Part shown: piece by piece, positions 1 through 12,329 of the stretch | Layout of the letters: each line of letters starts with the position of its first letter | Position numbering within the stretch: position 1 is the first letter of the stretch | NCBI GenBank assembly: GCA_017654935.2 | Contig: CM065691.1 | Location: 33,518,925 to 33,582,924 of the forward strand | DNA from: Phymorhynchus buccinoides | Taxonomy: Eukaryota; Mollusca; Gastropoda; Neogastropoda; Raphitomidae | Length of the DNA stretch: 64,000 bases | Direction: 5' to 3' | The notes under the pieces: model-generated | What the model was told of the DNA's origin: nothing | The model's database searches: none | The model's input: the letters and a program-made list of their open reading frames with translations, nothing else | Program-made: the position numbers and the translations under genes

Positions 1-640
1 TAGCTTTGCACAAGTTTGTAAAATACATAAAATAACAACTACAAACAGTAAAATCACGTGTTTTGTTTGTGGTAACACTGTAAGTTAGTCTAACCTTGTA
101 CAAAACACAAAATTCTGCTTTCAACTCATTGAGTAAAAGTTTTTCACAGACAGAAACACAGACATAATGTACATACAGACAGAGTGAAAAAGATAAAAAC
201 ATGTAAAAGCCTCCAAAGCAGAAGTTAAAAGCCTTGTAATAAGCTGTTAAACGCATAAGAAACTTGATCACTGACATCTCAGTAAACCCAGATTTCTCTA
301 AATCTTATTCTCAAAAACAAAGTGTAAAAATTAGCCTTAGCAAACTTGTTGTGCACCACTCAAATTCGGGAGATGAAAAACAAAAATAATGCCACAGAGA
401 GAGGAGAGACAGAATGTGAGGAGAAAGAGAGAGAATAGTGTGTGTGTGTGTGTGCGTGTGTGTGTGCGTACATGTGTCTGTGCGTGCTTGCATGCGTGTG
501 AAACAAAAACTAGACTTCAAGCTCAAAGACAAGAGAGGGAGAATAACTTCAATAAGAGACAGAGAGGAACTGTAGCTCATCTATGAATCATGAATGTCAG
601 TGTGCTTTAAATTCAAGTATGTGTGAGTGAGTGAGTGTGC
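1..640. other. Non-coding stretch, no gene seen
   Basis: AT-rich sequence with a short GT-rich patch near 437-500. The reading frames here are low-complexity. I see no exon, promoter or recognisable repeat. Confidence 0.5.
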
Positions 641-644
641 ATGT

Positions 645-740
645 GGAACAAACTTCCTCTTTCCCTCTGTCAGCGACCGACCCTCTCTGCTTTCAAATCT
701 AACCTGAAAACCCACCTGCTCCTCCATCACTGAAGCTCTG
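645..740 (+). pseudogene. LINE reverse-transcriptase C-terminal fragment
   Basis: One frame reads WNKLPLSLCQRP followed by SAFKSNLKTHLL and a stop. This is the usual end of CR1/L2-type non-LTR retrotransposon ORF2 proteins, where a WN-LP segment is followed by FK-LKTHL and a stop. Only about 30 codons remain, so it is a dead 5'-truncated relic. The 3' sequence runs into GTT and GT microsatellites at 915-955. Confidence 0.6.
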
Positions 741-1052
741 CTCTCTTTCTCTTCTCTTTCTCTTGCCTTTAGGTCTGTTTCTGCTGTATGCCATTTATGT
801 CATCCGCTGTGTGGTCGCTTTGTATTGCGTTTTTGTTTGAATGCGTTATGAATGCTAACATGTGTGTGCGCTTTGATTTGATTTCTATCAAGATTCAGCA
901 CCGTATAAATACTGTATGCTGTTGTTGTTGTTGTTGTTGTGTGTGTGTGTGTGTGCAAGTGTGTCAGTGTCTGTGTGCACGTATGTACTGTGAAGTCAAG
1001 TCAAATCAAAATTATATTGCCAGATGGAACATTGAATAAGCAAATAATATAC

Positions 1053-1054
<2 letters not shown>

Positions 1055-1109
<55 letters not shown>
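1055..1109 (+). repeat. (GT)n microsatellite
   Basis: An uninterrupted GT dinucleotide tract of about 55 nt. The short frames across it are artefacts of the repeat. Confidence 0.95.
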
Positions 1110-1112
<3 letters not shown>

Positions 1113-1497
1113 TAATGCGTTGAAAAAACAATCAAAGACAGTAAAAGAAGTATGAAATTGCAATATTATGCAGGGAGAGGGTAGGACTTAGAATGCGCAT
1201 GGTAAGATCAGGTGTCACATTGTGACAGAATGTTGAGAAAAGGAGTGATTAGTCAAAACTGATTTGTGTGTCTATAAATTGCTTTAGGTTGACTTCATAA
1301 TCCTGTAGGGGTGACTGTGTAAAGCTGTTAAATGCCGTCTATGTGGTCAGGTGTGATCACTGTTACGTCTGGTGTAGGTGGTTCTAAATATATCTTATGG
1401 TGGGCCTTGTTTGCGTCATAATCTGAGTGCTCAAAGCTGCCATAATCTAAGCTTTGGGTGTTTTTTCAACGTATTAATTCACACCGCACCACCTGAA

Positions 1498-1875
1498 CCC
1501 AATTGTATACAGATGGCTCAGCAGAGAATGCTGTACGAAATGGGGGAAGTGGTGTAATCATGAAGTTTCCAGATGGGCATGGCAGCTCTTTTAGCAAATC
1601 TTTAACTCTGGACACCTGTCTACTAAATACAGAGCTGAAGCCAGTGCCTTGCTATCTGCAGCGCATGAACTGAACTAGCTCCCGCATTCAAGGAAACATA
1701 GCTTTTTGACAGACTGTTGTGCTGTCTTCCAAAGCCTCCAGTCAAGAGAGACACCAAATCCTGCAGGACATCAAAAAGAAGAGGCAAAAACTCAGCAGCA
1801 AAACAACACTGATCTTGCATTGCAAGTTGCAATTTGCAATGGATTCCTTTCCATTGTGGTCTGAGAAATGAATCT
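1498..1875 (+). pseudogene. LINE-encoded RNase H domain, degenerate
   Basis: The segment starting near 1503 translates as YTDGSAENAVRNGGSGVIMK, which matches the N-terminus of retrotransposon RNase H (catalytic Asp in TDGS, then a G-G-G-V strand). Later, with stops and frameshifts, come a VVLSS-like strand, a block of I/L-K-rich helix, and a WIPFHCG-like end at about 1835-1860, the position of the usual WIPAHCG motif. Such RNase H domains occur in I/Jockey-like non-LTR elements. In-frame stops after about residue 57 show it is dead. Confidence 0.6.
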
Positions 1876-1888
1876 TCAACACAAATAA

Positions 1889-2096
1889 GCAGTGATGTCC
1901 CGAGGCCCCGGTCATAGGCCCTTGACCTATTAAAATTGAAAATGTCTTATTGTGTTCTCTCCTGTCAGGACAAATGTCTGATCAAAGTTTTAACGCTGAC
2001 ACTCTTTGTCTTATTCAGTTATTGATTTCTGCAAGATTTCTCTTATCTCAGGACAGTTTGTCCTATCACTTTTCGATCCTCAGTACATCACTGAAT
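1889..2096 (+). repeat. Interspersed repeat, copy 1 (second copy at 62428)
   Basis: This stretch, with GTTCTC, CTGTCAGGACAAATGTCTGA and CAGGACAGTTTG blocks, recurs at 62428-62610 with scattered changes. No coding potential is seen. Class unknown; it may be untranslated sequence of a LINE, because LINE coding relics lie on both sides here. Confidence 0.6.
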
Positions 2097-2104
2097 AAGG
2101 CGGG

Positions 2105-2740
2105 TAAAACCAAAACCAAAGAAGTTCTTCTGGACCTACATCAAGTCCCAAAAGACAAAAGTGTTTCCCTGTTTCCCCATTAAAGGTGGATGGTAAGCTG
2201 GTCACCGATGCACAAGACAAAGCTGAAACTAAGTCAATGCCCAAAAATTGAATACTGCAATTCTCTTCTTGCTGGCCACCGGCTCCCTAAGTACCTTCTC
2301 CATAAACTCCAAAGAATTCAGAATAATGCTGCTCGTGTGGTCCTCGGATGTTCCAAGTTTGAACATGTTTCACCTATTCTCTGCTCTCTGCACTGGTTAC
2401 CGATTTCTGACAGGATTGACTACAAACTCTCTACCCTTTCCTTCGCTGTGATCTCTGGCTCTGCCCCTGATTACCTGTCTGACCTACTTAATCTCTACGC
2501 ACCTTCTTGTCTGCTCCGCTTTTCCCCTGACACTCGTATCCTGCAGCTACCTTCAGTCAAAACAAAAACCTATGGCGAAAGATCTTTCTCTTTTCAAACT
2601 CCTGTGTGTAATACTCTACCCCAGTCTCTCAAACATGTTAATTCTTCGTCAGCATTCAAGTCCAACTTGAAAACGCACCTCTTTTCTAAACTGTAGCTCT
2701 GTATCGAAATGGTTCATTGGTTGTGTGTACATGTGTGCGT

Positions 2741-2791
<51 letters not shown>

Positions 2792-2821
2792 CGTGTGGTG
2801 TGTGTGTGCATGAGTGTGTGT

Positions 2822-2870
<49 letters not shown>

Positions 2871-3125
2871 TCTGTCTGTGTGTGTGTCTGTCTGTGTGTG
2901 TGTTTGGTGTCTGTGTGTGAGTGCGTATGCGTGTGTGCATCATGCTTACGCACGTGCACGCTTGTGCATGTGTGTGTGCGTGAGTGAGTGAGTGATGCAG
3001 TCTGGTTTGTTAGTTTATTCGATGTGTGAATGGTGGCTTAGTGAAGTTTAATTTGTAAAGTGCCCTGAGTAGGTTTTACCTAGAAGGGCGCTATATAAGT
3101 ACCCCTATTATTATTATTATTATAT
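2105..3125 (+). pseudogene. CR1/L2-like LINE, 3' part with tail
   Basis: From about 2240 the frame reads IEYCNSLLAG, then LPKYLLHKLQRIQNNAARVV, LHWLPISDRIDYK, a SDLLNLY segment and finally [13 protein letters not shown] and a stop at 2696. This is the classic C-terminal thumb region of CR1/L2-type ORF2 proteins. 2105-2235 keeps a shorter upstream ORF2 piece (KVDGKLVTDAQDKAE-like, frameshifted), so the catalytic RT core has been deleted. The 3' UTR is invaded by GT repeats (2718-2960) and ends at 3050-3125 with AAAGTGCCCTGAG, GGGCGCTATATAAGTA and an (ATT)n tail, a typical LINE 3' end. Confidence 0.75.
2718..2962 (+). repeat. GT-rich microsatellite in LINE 3' UTR
   Basis: Compound GT/GC/TCTG tract. 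Its frames (CVCV or THTH repeats) are not genes. Confidence 0.9.
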
Positions 3126-4155
3126 TCAACAGAAGCCCCATATCATCATCTTCAAAATTCTGAAGGAGGATACTCAGTCAGTCGCCCGGTGTATTGTTCT
3201 CGGATTACCCTGTTCTTAATTCATGTGCGCAATTGAGGCAGTAATCTCATAACAACATAACGTACTATCAACTTTATTTTTTGGCAGATGCTCAGGGTAC
3301 GGGCCCGTATCTCACATTCTCCAGGCTACAGGTACGGCGCTCAATCATGGGACGCATAAATTGTGAGCAAATGTCTTCAAAAACTGCTAACATCCTTACC
3401 AAGATGCATTAAATATACGAAATAAGAAAATGCATTTGCTGACAAAAAATTTGACTAGGAAGAGTTACTATATCACTGAACATGGCCTGAGTGTTGCAAG
3501 AATGCTGTACCTCTAGCCACTGTTATTTTTGTGTGCATTCAACGGTTTCAGGTTAGGGTTAGGTCTTTTACTTAGGAATAGGGTTTGGGATATGGTTAGG
3601 GATCAGTGTGTCTACACACCGTAAAATTACGAAAAATACTGAATGGTGAATGCAGAATGGTCAACTCAAAACATACCGAAAAAATGCTGAATGGTGAAGG
3701 CTGAATGATCAAATGGTAGGGCTGAATTTGAAAACATTCTACAGAAAACCCCAAAATTTATTACAATGGAATTGGAAAGTGACATTGACGAATTGCAAAG
3801 TGATTAATTAACACTAATATTAGTAATAACAGTCCCAATGAGTCTGGGCAGGGATGACACATTTCTTCTTCTTCTTCTGTGGTGGCGACCAACTTCTATT
3901 TACAGAAGTAAATAAATGTACGCACTTAGGGCAGGGGTGTGACCAAAGGAGAAGAAAGAAGGTAACAGAGAGGAGAAACAAAACAAAAATGAAACAAAAA
4001 TGCCTCAGGAGCCTACAGATCTTAGTTCAGCTCTTCCTTGTCCTATAGTTGTTGAAGTTATTCACATTCTTGTTGTTTATTGAAGCAGATTTTAAGTCCA
4101 ATTTAAAAACAGAAACAAAGACATAAAACAAAACAAAACAAAAAAGTGTGAACCA
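3126..4155. other. Non-coding stretch, no gene seen
   Basis: Unique-looking AT-rich DNA with short degenerate TTAGGG-like words at 3553-3605. I find no exon or element boundary. Confidence 0.4.
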
Positions 4156-4157
4156 TA

Positions 4158-4248
4158 GGCCTTTTCGCAGTATCTAGGCAAGAGCAATCCGGCTACCGTA
4201 GCGGTCCCCGGGGCCAAACCCCGACCGGCACAGCTCCGTAGTTCGGCT
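4158..4248 (+). repeat. Interspersed repeat fragment (second copy at 46998)
   Basis: A block with CAGTATCTAGGCAAGA, CAATCCGGCTACC and CCGGCACAGCTCC is shared with 46998-47085. It is GC-richer than its surroundings and non-coding. Class unknown. Confidence 0.6.
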
Positions 4249-4524
4249 ATCCCGCATTCTACACGTCATACCGCATCATATCGACATGCTTACAAACAAA
4301 ACAGCGGCGCTCAACATAAATCAAAGAACTAAATGAGTAGACACTAGGTGTCAATTATTTTTAAGTAGACGCGGTTTTGTGGCATCACACACCGTTCATA
4401 CAGGTGGAGATCGTCACTGGGCAAGTAGCGACCTAGGCCTGGGCAGTGTGTTATTTTTTATTTTCCGGTATTTTCATGGGAATCACCTTTCGGCATTTTC
4501 CGGTATTTTCTGGTTTTTAGACCC

Positions 4525-4885
4525 ACCCTTAGGGATAGGTTTAGGGTCAGCATAGTGTCGAATACACAAAAGATATAATTTGATGGTACGTCATGATCAA
4601 TTTTGCGCATACGCACGTACATTGAAAACAAAGTCAAGCTGAGAACATTACAGTGATTGCACCAGTGTGGCATTCTCAAAATGGATTTGTTGTCAGCGTG
4701 TCTGCGCATAATAATATACGAAATCGATCATGACGTACCATAAAATTTGATCTTTTGTGTATTAGACACTAAATTGACCCTAAGCCTATCCCTAACCTGA
4801 AACCGTCAAATGCACACAAATTTTTTTTGCACATGCGCAGACATGTTGAGAACAAATCCATTTTGAGAACGCCACACCGGTGACT
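4525..4885. mobile_element. Foldback element with telomere-like termini
   Basis: 4525-4615 and 4715-4800 form a long inverted repeat. Each arm carries AGGGATAGGTTTAGGGTCA-like sequence, AATACACAAAAGAT and ATGGTACGTCATGATC or their complements. The adjoining CATGCGCAGACATGTTGAGA block (4833-4883) recurs at 29899-29946 and 32680-32735. The arms contain degenerate TTAGGG units. No coding capacity, so it is a MITE-like foldback. Confidence 0.65.
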
Positions 4886-5221
4886 GAAGCTCGAAAGAAG
4901 AAGAGAGGAAGAATTAAGACGTACCCATCTTTGCTTCCACTGCTCTGGCGACTGAACGCTAAGATATTTTTACAAGACAAACTGCAAACAGTTCTGTCTT
5001 CAAGTAGGAAGTCACTTTTCGGTAAACTTCTGTAGTCAACGGAATAAACTAACTCCATTGTAGCATAATATTTTGCACACAATTTTCACGTCCAATTTTC
5101 ACGCCACAAGGAAGGACGTAAACACACCTCCATGTGTAGAGAAGCTTCCGGTTTCTGCTAGTTGTTTATTAACTATTACTGTCCTCCGATATGAACATAA
5201 AAATTATGTCTGTCTTGCAGC

Positions 5222-5222
5222 A

Positions 5223-5301
<79 letters not shown>

Positions 5302-5335
5302 TGTGTGTGTCTGTGTGTGTCTGTGTCTGTCGTGT
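5222..5335 (+). repeat. (GT)n microsatellite
   Basis: GT tract of about 77 nt followed by GT/CTGT variants. It ends just before the foldback element at 5381. Confidence 0.95.
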
Positions 5336-5380
5336 CTGTCACGCCTGTGTCAGTGTGCGCGTGTAGGCCAATGCGTAAAG

Positions 5381-5596
5381 GGCCTGCTGCACTACATACG
5401 ATTCCTGTCAATGCGATTCGACTGTGACGATGTGAGTCATGATTCACGTGAAATTCATGTATTGGGTCTACTTGAGTAGGCCAATATAAGAGCGAGAGTA
5501 GTAGAATTATTTTTAGACGGAAGTATTTCACGTGAATCATGACTCGCATTGTCACAATCGCATCGCATTGACAGTGAATCGTCAGTGTAGCAGGCC
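5381..5596. mobile_element. Foldback MITE with GGCCTGCT termini
   Basis: The arms start GGCCTGCTGCACT and end with the inverse AGTGTAGCAGGCC. Internal inverted blocks include GAGTCATGATTCACGTGAAA and its complement. A related element lies at 18902-19297. No ORF. Confidence 0.7.
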
Positions 5597-5789
5597 ATTA
5601 AGTGTGTACATGTCCGTTTGTTGACATGTGCACTGTGCGTGTGCACGCGTAGGCCTACAAGTACGGACAGTTATTTCAACTTTAACCTATTAAAGTTTAT
5701 ATATTAATATCCTTATTGTTTGTTAATGTGCATGTTTGTTTGATGGGTTTCATGTTGTTGTTGGGTTTTTTAATGCAGAAGAAAATGGC

Positions 5790-6008
5790 TAGGGGAAGAC
5801 GGGGTAAAAAGCGCATGGGCGGGTAAGAAGCCCACCCCAATTATCTCATGGAATGAAGCAAATTTCGGTCTCATTTTGCCCATGAGACGAGCGTTAATGT
5901 TTAGCATTCGTCTCATGGGCAAATTTGACTGAAATTTTTCTTTATTTCATGAGATAATTGGGGTGGGCTTCTTACCCGCCCATGCGCTTTTTATCCCGTC
6001 TTCCCCTA
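5790..6008. mobile_element. Pal218 palindromic MITE, copy 1
   Basis: An almost perfect 215-bp palindrome bounded by TA. It starts GGGGAAGACGGGGTAAAAAG and ends with the inverse; even the centre is an inverted repeat of GCCCATGAGACGA. Length, TIR structure, TA flanks and lack of an ORF fit a non-autonomous Tc1/mariner-type MITE. Family assignment is inferred from the TA duplication only. Confidence 0.85.
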
Positions 6009-6118
6009 TGTTTAAGAAGATCGATTTTTTACACGATGAAACACTCGCAGGGGCAGCAAGAAGATAAACACACAAAACCTGGACCGGTATTCACATCGAG
6101 ATAGTATGAGACTTGTCA

Positions 6119-6192
6119 TTATGATATCTTAGAAGTCCTTCTAAAGTCCTATTAAATCCTACCACTTTAGAAGGACTTCTATGATATCGAGG
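6119..6192. repeat. Hairpin
   Basis: TCTTAGAAGTCCTTCTAAAG pairs with CTTTAGAAGGACTTCTATGA across a short loop. It could be a tiny MITE or a solo terminal fragment. Confidence 0.6.
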
Positions 6193-7992
<1,800 letters not shown>

Positions 7993-8130
7993 GCTCTCTA
8001 TCTCTCTCTCCTTCTCTACTCCCCCCTCCCTTCTCTCTCATGCACCGCAAGCACACGGCACTCACTAAGTCTTGAACACCGCAAACCACAAAGAAAGCTA
8101 TAAAAAAAAATGTACATATACCTGCAATGT

Positions 8131-8349
8131 TCAACCTATGGCGATATTTGTCACGCCAGAGGGCAGTCAATGCACTAGGGGCTTATCACACGATTTTCTT
8201 ACTTGGGCGTAGTGAGAGAGAGAGTGATGGTAGGACCACTCACTGTCTCTCTCTCTTTCTTTATCCCCAACTAATAATATAGAGAGGATTAGCCCCACAC
8301 GAGCGTCATGCCCTCTGGCGTGAGAAAAATCGCACTAAGTCTCTCATTC
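8131..8349. mobile_element. MITE-215, copy 1
   Basis: Inverted repeats GCGATATTTGTCACGCCAGA and TCTGGCGTGAGAAAAATCGC bracket a GA-rich centre. A second copy at 60720-60939 lies in the opposite orientation and shares the flanks TCAACCTATG and ACTAAGTCTCTCATT, so the element extends that far. Non-coding. Confidence 0.8.
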
Positions 8350-8590
8350 AAGCACACTCACAAAATAATATTTTTAAAAAAGCACACACAAAAGCACTAA
8401 TACAGCACTGGAGAAAAAATAGGTAAACAACGATCGTCTGGAACAAGATTATTGTAACATTTTTAATTCTTGCAAAATATCTTATAGCATACTTTAAGGT
8501 AATCCTGCATTTGCGAAAAGAAAGCTAAAAAAAAATCAGTCTTCAAAGAGCTGACTAAAATAAATATTAAAAGAAACAAACAAACTAGAA

Positions 8591-8833
8591 TTAACCCTTT
8601 TACCGCCAATGTCGCATGTTTGCACCACAATGGTTTGACACCCATGTCACTAAAAGCATCAAATCAGGGCCTGTTATCTGAAGGTCCTATTTTCGTGATT
8701 TTGGGAGGTAAGGATAGGCCTAATGTTATACATGTCACAGAGGAATTTGCAGTATTGCAGATATTTTTTCTCTACCCAGGTTAAGTTCAATGGTATTTTG
8801 TGGCTGAAAAATGGCTGGCGGTGAAAGGGTTAA
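8591..8833. mobile_element. TTAA-245 piggyBac-like MITE, copy 1
   Basis: Bounded by TTAA on both sides with inverted ends CCCTTTTACCGCCA and TGGCGGTGAAAGGG. The TTAA duplication and CCCTTT ends match piggyBac-family convention, so a non-autonomous piggyBac-like MITE is inferred. No ORF. Confidence 0.85.
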
Positions 8834-9067
8834 AGCACTAAACACGGTGTAAACTGACGCCAAGAGAGAAGATGGTAATTCCAATGTCTTCAAAGTCCAG
8901 CCAATCATAAAAAGTGAGGAGAAGTGAGGATGTCTCCAAAATACATGTACAAGCAGAAGATGGAGGGCACGCTATTCTACTTTGAAACAAATCAGTCTTA
9001 CAAAAGAATTCACAAAGTTGAACGCTTTGTAAACTTATAGGGATAGTTTCTGCATCAGCGTGGCTGA

Positions 9068-9069
9068 CC

Positions 9070-9100
<31 letters not shown>

Positions 9101-9102
9101 CA
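9068..9102 (+). repeat. Poly-C and (CA)n tract
   Basis: About 19 C followed by a short CA run. Confidence 0.9.
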
Positions 9103-9177
9103 ACAACAAACAAACAACCTAAACCTAACAAACAAACAAGTTAGAGACCCAACCCACATCAAATTCAAGTCATTCTG

Positions 9178-9527
9178 TTCATTCGTGTCAAGTAAACCAG
9201 AGTTCGAACCTGGGTACAGGGGATTTTCCCTCTCACTTTGCACTAGGCCTTACGATCTGAACGTGGAGTCTTTCGGATGAGACGATAAACCGATGTCCCG
9301 TGTGCTCATGCACTTAGCACACGTTAAGCCCGGTGGCAACGAAAAAGTTGTCATTTGGTCAAAATTTAACACACACATACCCCTTCCTTCTTCATCAGTC
9401 ACAAAAAAATCGCATGCTAATTATAAAAAAAAAAATGGGTCGCCTCTGGTTGCGACGTGCTCTCCAGGTGGGACCAACCCGAATTTCACAGATACGCTTC
9501 TGTGACTATAAAGTACGTAATACCTAA
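9178..9527 (+). mobile_element. SINE-t (tRNA-derived), 5'-truncated copy
   Basis: Begins inside the tRNA-like head just before the B box (GAGTTCGAACCTGG). It continues with the conserved body (GTCTTTCGGATGAGACGAT, TGCACTTAGCACACGTTAA, GTGGCAACGAAAAAGTTGTC) and the tail region GTGACTATAAAGTA. The body resembles the deeply conserved SINE central domain reported in molluscs (Nin-DC type, from memory). The A-box half is missing. Confidence 0.8.
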
Positions 9528-9786
9528 TACCATTCTGTCCATGTCATTTCGAGCACGACGCGCGCGACACAGTTCAGGAATGTCCTCCCTTCCTTCCTGG
9601 GCCTAATTTCGAAGTTAATTTATTAATTAGTAGACCAATAGTATAGGTCTACATTATGTAGAAAGGTGCTAAATCTTCTACGCCAAAATGGTGCACACGA
9701 GGTCTTGGCCTAAGCTTACTACTTGTGCCGCTGCAGTGTAAATATAAATCAGTATTGTTTGGTTGCTGTTGTTGTTGACCTTGGTA

Positions 9787-9810
9787 GGGGGGGGGGGGGG
9801 GGGGGGGTGT
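9787..9810 (+). repeat. Poly-G tract
   Basis: Homopolymer G run of about 20 nt, followed at 9877-9900 by C-rich sequence. Confidence 0.9.
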
Positions 9811-10081
9811 GATCCTTTGGTGGGAGAAGTCAAGCTTTCGAGCTTAGCTCTTTTCCCAGACCAATAAAGGATCAACACCCCCCCTCCCCCCCCTCCCCCC
9901 TAACAAGGTCAGTGGGTGGTGGGTTTTTTTATCCAGCAGTCGGCAATTTTCTCTTCATTGAAAATCTGAATCTCGCGAAAGATGAAAACAACAACAACAA
10001 AAATCCACATTTCATTCACCGCTCTACTACAATGAAAAGACTTTTGAAAAAAATCACACACAAAGACAGTCACACTTTGCC

Positions 10082-10684
10082 TTATTTAATATCAGCGCAG
10101 GAATTGAAGCAATCAAGTGACTTGTTATCGAGAGAGTTTGTGGACTTTGTGTTCTTAAAACCACCAATTTTCAACTTAATCGGTTTGTTCAGCTCGTCAA
10201 ATTCTTTTCCATCGCTGTCAGAGATACAGTGCGCACCATCAGAGTCGGAGTTTTCATCTAGAATGTCAATTTGTTCCGTTACGTGAGATTCAGCCGATTG
10301 ATTGGAAACCGCATTTGCAGGCCTAGAAGGTTTTCCAGTGCATGGTTGCCTTAGTTTGCCCCTCACGGCCGCTGACTTGGAACCGGTCGAAGTCGAAGCA
10401 GAAGCAGAACCTGTTTCTTCAGAATGATGAGAATGGACTTCACCCGCGAAACTGCCAGGCCTGGAGTCTGACGGGGAACTGGCACGCACTCCACGCAGTG
10501 GCTCACTAATAGGCTCTCGCACCGTATTCCGCTGCTTCTGTTGTGAGGACAGGCGGTTATCATCTATTTGCTTGATGATGGTATCTTCTCCACGAAGATG
10601 ATTGCCGTTCTTACTGTCTACAATAGAGACATGACACACGACTGCACCAAGGACCAACAACCACCACAGGCTCAGTGTATCCAT
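10082..10684 (-). CDS. Putative secreted, disordered protein (200 aa)
   Basis: I do not recognise this protein. The chosen ATG sits in a strong Kozak context (ACCATGG); a longer in-frame start at 10723 would bury the signal peptide. Residues 1-20 (MDTLSLWWLLVLGAVVCHVS) look like a signal peptide with a hydrophobic core at 6-17. The remainder is hydrophilic and probably disordered: Ser-rich at 68-105, acidic at 137-163, Lys-rich at 167-190. Beyond the signal region there are four cysteines (115, 153, 192, 196). The ORF ends CADIK and TAA with no good splice donor near it, so it may be a one-exon gene or a first exon read through. Three kilobases of repeats lie on either side. I see no canonical AATAAA just downstream. 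Codon use is not low-complexity, which supports a real gene. Confidence 0.5.
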   Translation of the reverse strand: MDTLSLWWLLVLGAVVCHVSIVDSKNGNHLRGEDTIIKQIDDNRLSSQQKQRNTVREPISEPLRGVRASSPSDSRPGSFAGEVHSHHSEETGSASASTSTGSKSAAVRGKLRQPCTGKPSRPANAVSNQSAESHVTEQIDILDENSDSDGAHCISDSDGKEFDELNKPIKLKIGGFKNTKSTNSLDNKSLDCFNSCADIK

Positions 10685-10785
10685 GGTTGCAACAGACTTG
10701 CAAAATATCTGCAACGGTACCACCGGGACGGAAGAATGGACGGAGGAGAGTGGGAAAGTAAGGATTCGAATGAAATATTATAAGA

Positions 10786-10836
10786 TTTTACGTCCTCTCG
10801 GCCTGAACTAGGCGCATATGGGACATTTATAGATAA
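10786..10836 (+). mobile_element. SINE-U fragment in 5' flank of the secreted ORF
   Basis: Matches the start of SINE-U (TTTTACGTCCTCTCGG, CATATGGGACATTTATA). It lies 102-152 bp upstream of the minus-strand ATG at 10684; read on the minus strand it supplies a CTATAAATG TATA-like word. Confidence 0.65.
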
Positions 10837-11064
10837 CCGTCTTAAAGAGTAAGGATTCACAAGCACGACTTGCTTTTATACATAGATCCTGGGCAAACTA
10901 ATTAGTCTGTAGGTTACACGTGTACCAATCAGATTTTTGTTCAGATAGAATCGTTGGAGCGGAACGTTAAGCTATTTAGGCATACACGTCAGTATTATAG
11001 CCTACTTAGAACAGTAGAACTCATTTACAACGAAGGTTAATTAAATTGATCATTGGAGATAATT

Positions 11065-11316
11065 ATGTCAAAGATTTTCTTTTATTACTTCACTAAAAGG
11101 ATAATGTTACAAGCACTATGGGTAGGTGGGGGCTCAATACAAATGGTGTGGAAAATCCCGATCACGAGCTGTGTTACATTCTTAGGAGTTATGTCAAAGA
11201 TTTTCTTTTATTACTTTACTAACAGGATAATGTTACAAGCACTATGGGTAGGTGGGGGCTCAGTACAAATGGTGTGGAAAATCCCGATCACGAGTTATGT
11301 TATATTCTTAGGAGTA
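11065..11316 (+). repeat. 126-bp tandem duplication
   Basis: The sequence starting ATGTCAAAGATTTTCTTTTA at 11065 restarts at 11191 with few differences. The period of 126 keeps an open frame of two 42-residue repeats. There is no other sign of a gene: no signal peptide, domain or splice site. I treat it as a non-coding duplication. Confidence 0.8.
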
Positions 11317-11357
11317 TATAGCTGATCTATGTGCCTACGTCTTACTGTTTAAGAGAT

Positions 11358-11507
11358 GAAGCCACACGTGGCGGGGTAGTAAAAAAACGGTAACACACGT
11401 AATGTTCTCATCCCTAGCTGGTGCATTTGCACCATAGTGTTCAAGTGCTTCGGTTGTTGGGATGATCCGTGGAGTCTTTTAGCCTGGTTATACAAAAAAC
11501 AACAAAT
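11358..11507 (+). mobile_element. SINE-CAA, truncated copy
   Basis: Shares CACGTGGCGGGGTARTAAAA, GTAATGTTCTCATCCCTAGC, TGGTGCATTTG and GATGATCC-TGGAGTCTTT with five other copies. It ends in AACAACAA. The 5' half is missing. Confidence 0.8.
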
Positions 11508-11587
11508 ATTTGCTTTTGTCCGTCCGTTTATATGTTAGTAGCAATACTTAAAATGTGTAAAAACGAGTTTTGATTGCCGATCGAAAA

Positions 11588-11718
11588 TATTGAAACTAAC
11601 CTGATAATTGTTGGTGGTTGGTGGTATGATGGGTTGTAGAAGGGAGGTGGACTCGAAAGCTTAAATCCACCTCCCCCCTCCGACCCATCATGCTAATTCC
11701 CAGGGTAGTTTCAATAGT
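11588..11718. repeat. Imperfect foldback
   Basis: GAAACTAACC, ATGATGGGT and GGGAGGTGGA on the left pair with TCCACCTCCC, ACCCATCAT and GGTAGTTTC on the right. Small MITE-like hairpin. Confidence 0.55.
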
Positions 11719-12024
11719 TAAAACGCTTTGGTCAGATTTTTTTAGCAGGTATGACATATTATTTATGTATATAGAGTTAGGTTTTATCTACAGAATATTT
11801 CATGGAAGTATGCATTAGGTTCTGATTCCAGACCGTCATTGTTCATTACAAATAATAATGCGGTAATTAGCAATCAGGCAAACACGAACCACCACTGATG
11901 CAGACTCGCGCTGCATCACAGAATGACTATTGCGAGTTCTCCCTTATCAAAAAAAAAAAAAAAAAAGAAAGAAAGAAAAGAAAAGGATTTTTTTTTTACA
12001 CCAGAACAAAGACTGTGCAACAAC

Positions 12025-12239
12025 CAGGGGCGGACCAAATGATTTGTAAGGGGGAGGGGGGGGGGTCCGCGAAGAGTCCAGGGAGCTGCATTCAATAGGC
12101 CCTGGGTTAAGGCGTAATGGCCTTGTGGGGGCCCAGGGGGCGAAGACCCCGGCAAATTGTGCAATTTAGTGATTATTAAAGCAAAAATTGAGCTATTTTC
12201 TTACTTTTTATCCTTGTATAAGGTACATGCTTGGGGCAA

Positions 12240-12292
<53 letters not shown>

Positions 12293-12329
12293 CCGGAAAC
12301 CCTCGAACCACCCCTCAGATCCGCCCCTG
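12025..12329. mobile_element. TIR element with CAGGGGCGGA ends
   Basis: Ends CAGGGGCGGACC and GATCCGCCCCTG are inverted repeats. CAGGGGCGGATC-type ends are common in hAT/CACTA-like non-autonomous elements; family is not decided. A 51-nt poly-G run lies inside. Confidence 0.6.
12241..12291 (+). repeat. Poly-G run of 51 nt
   Basis: An uninterrupted G homopolymer, the longest in the window. It could form stacked quadruplexes and is error-prone for sequencing, so its length is uncertain. Confidence 0.95.
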
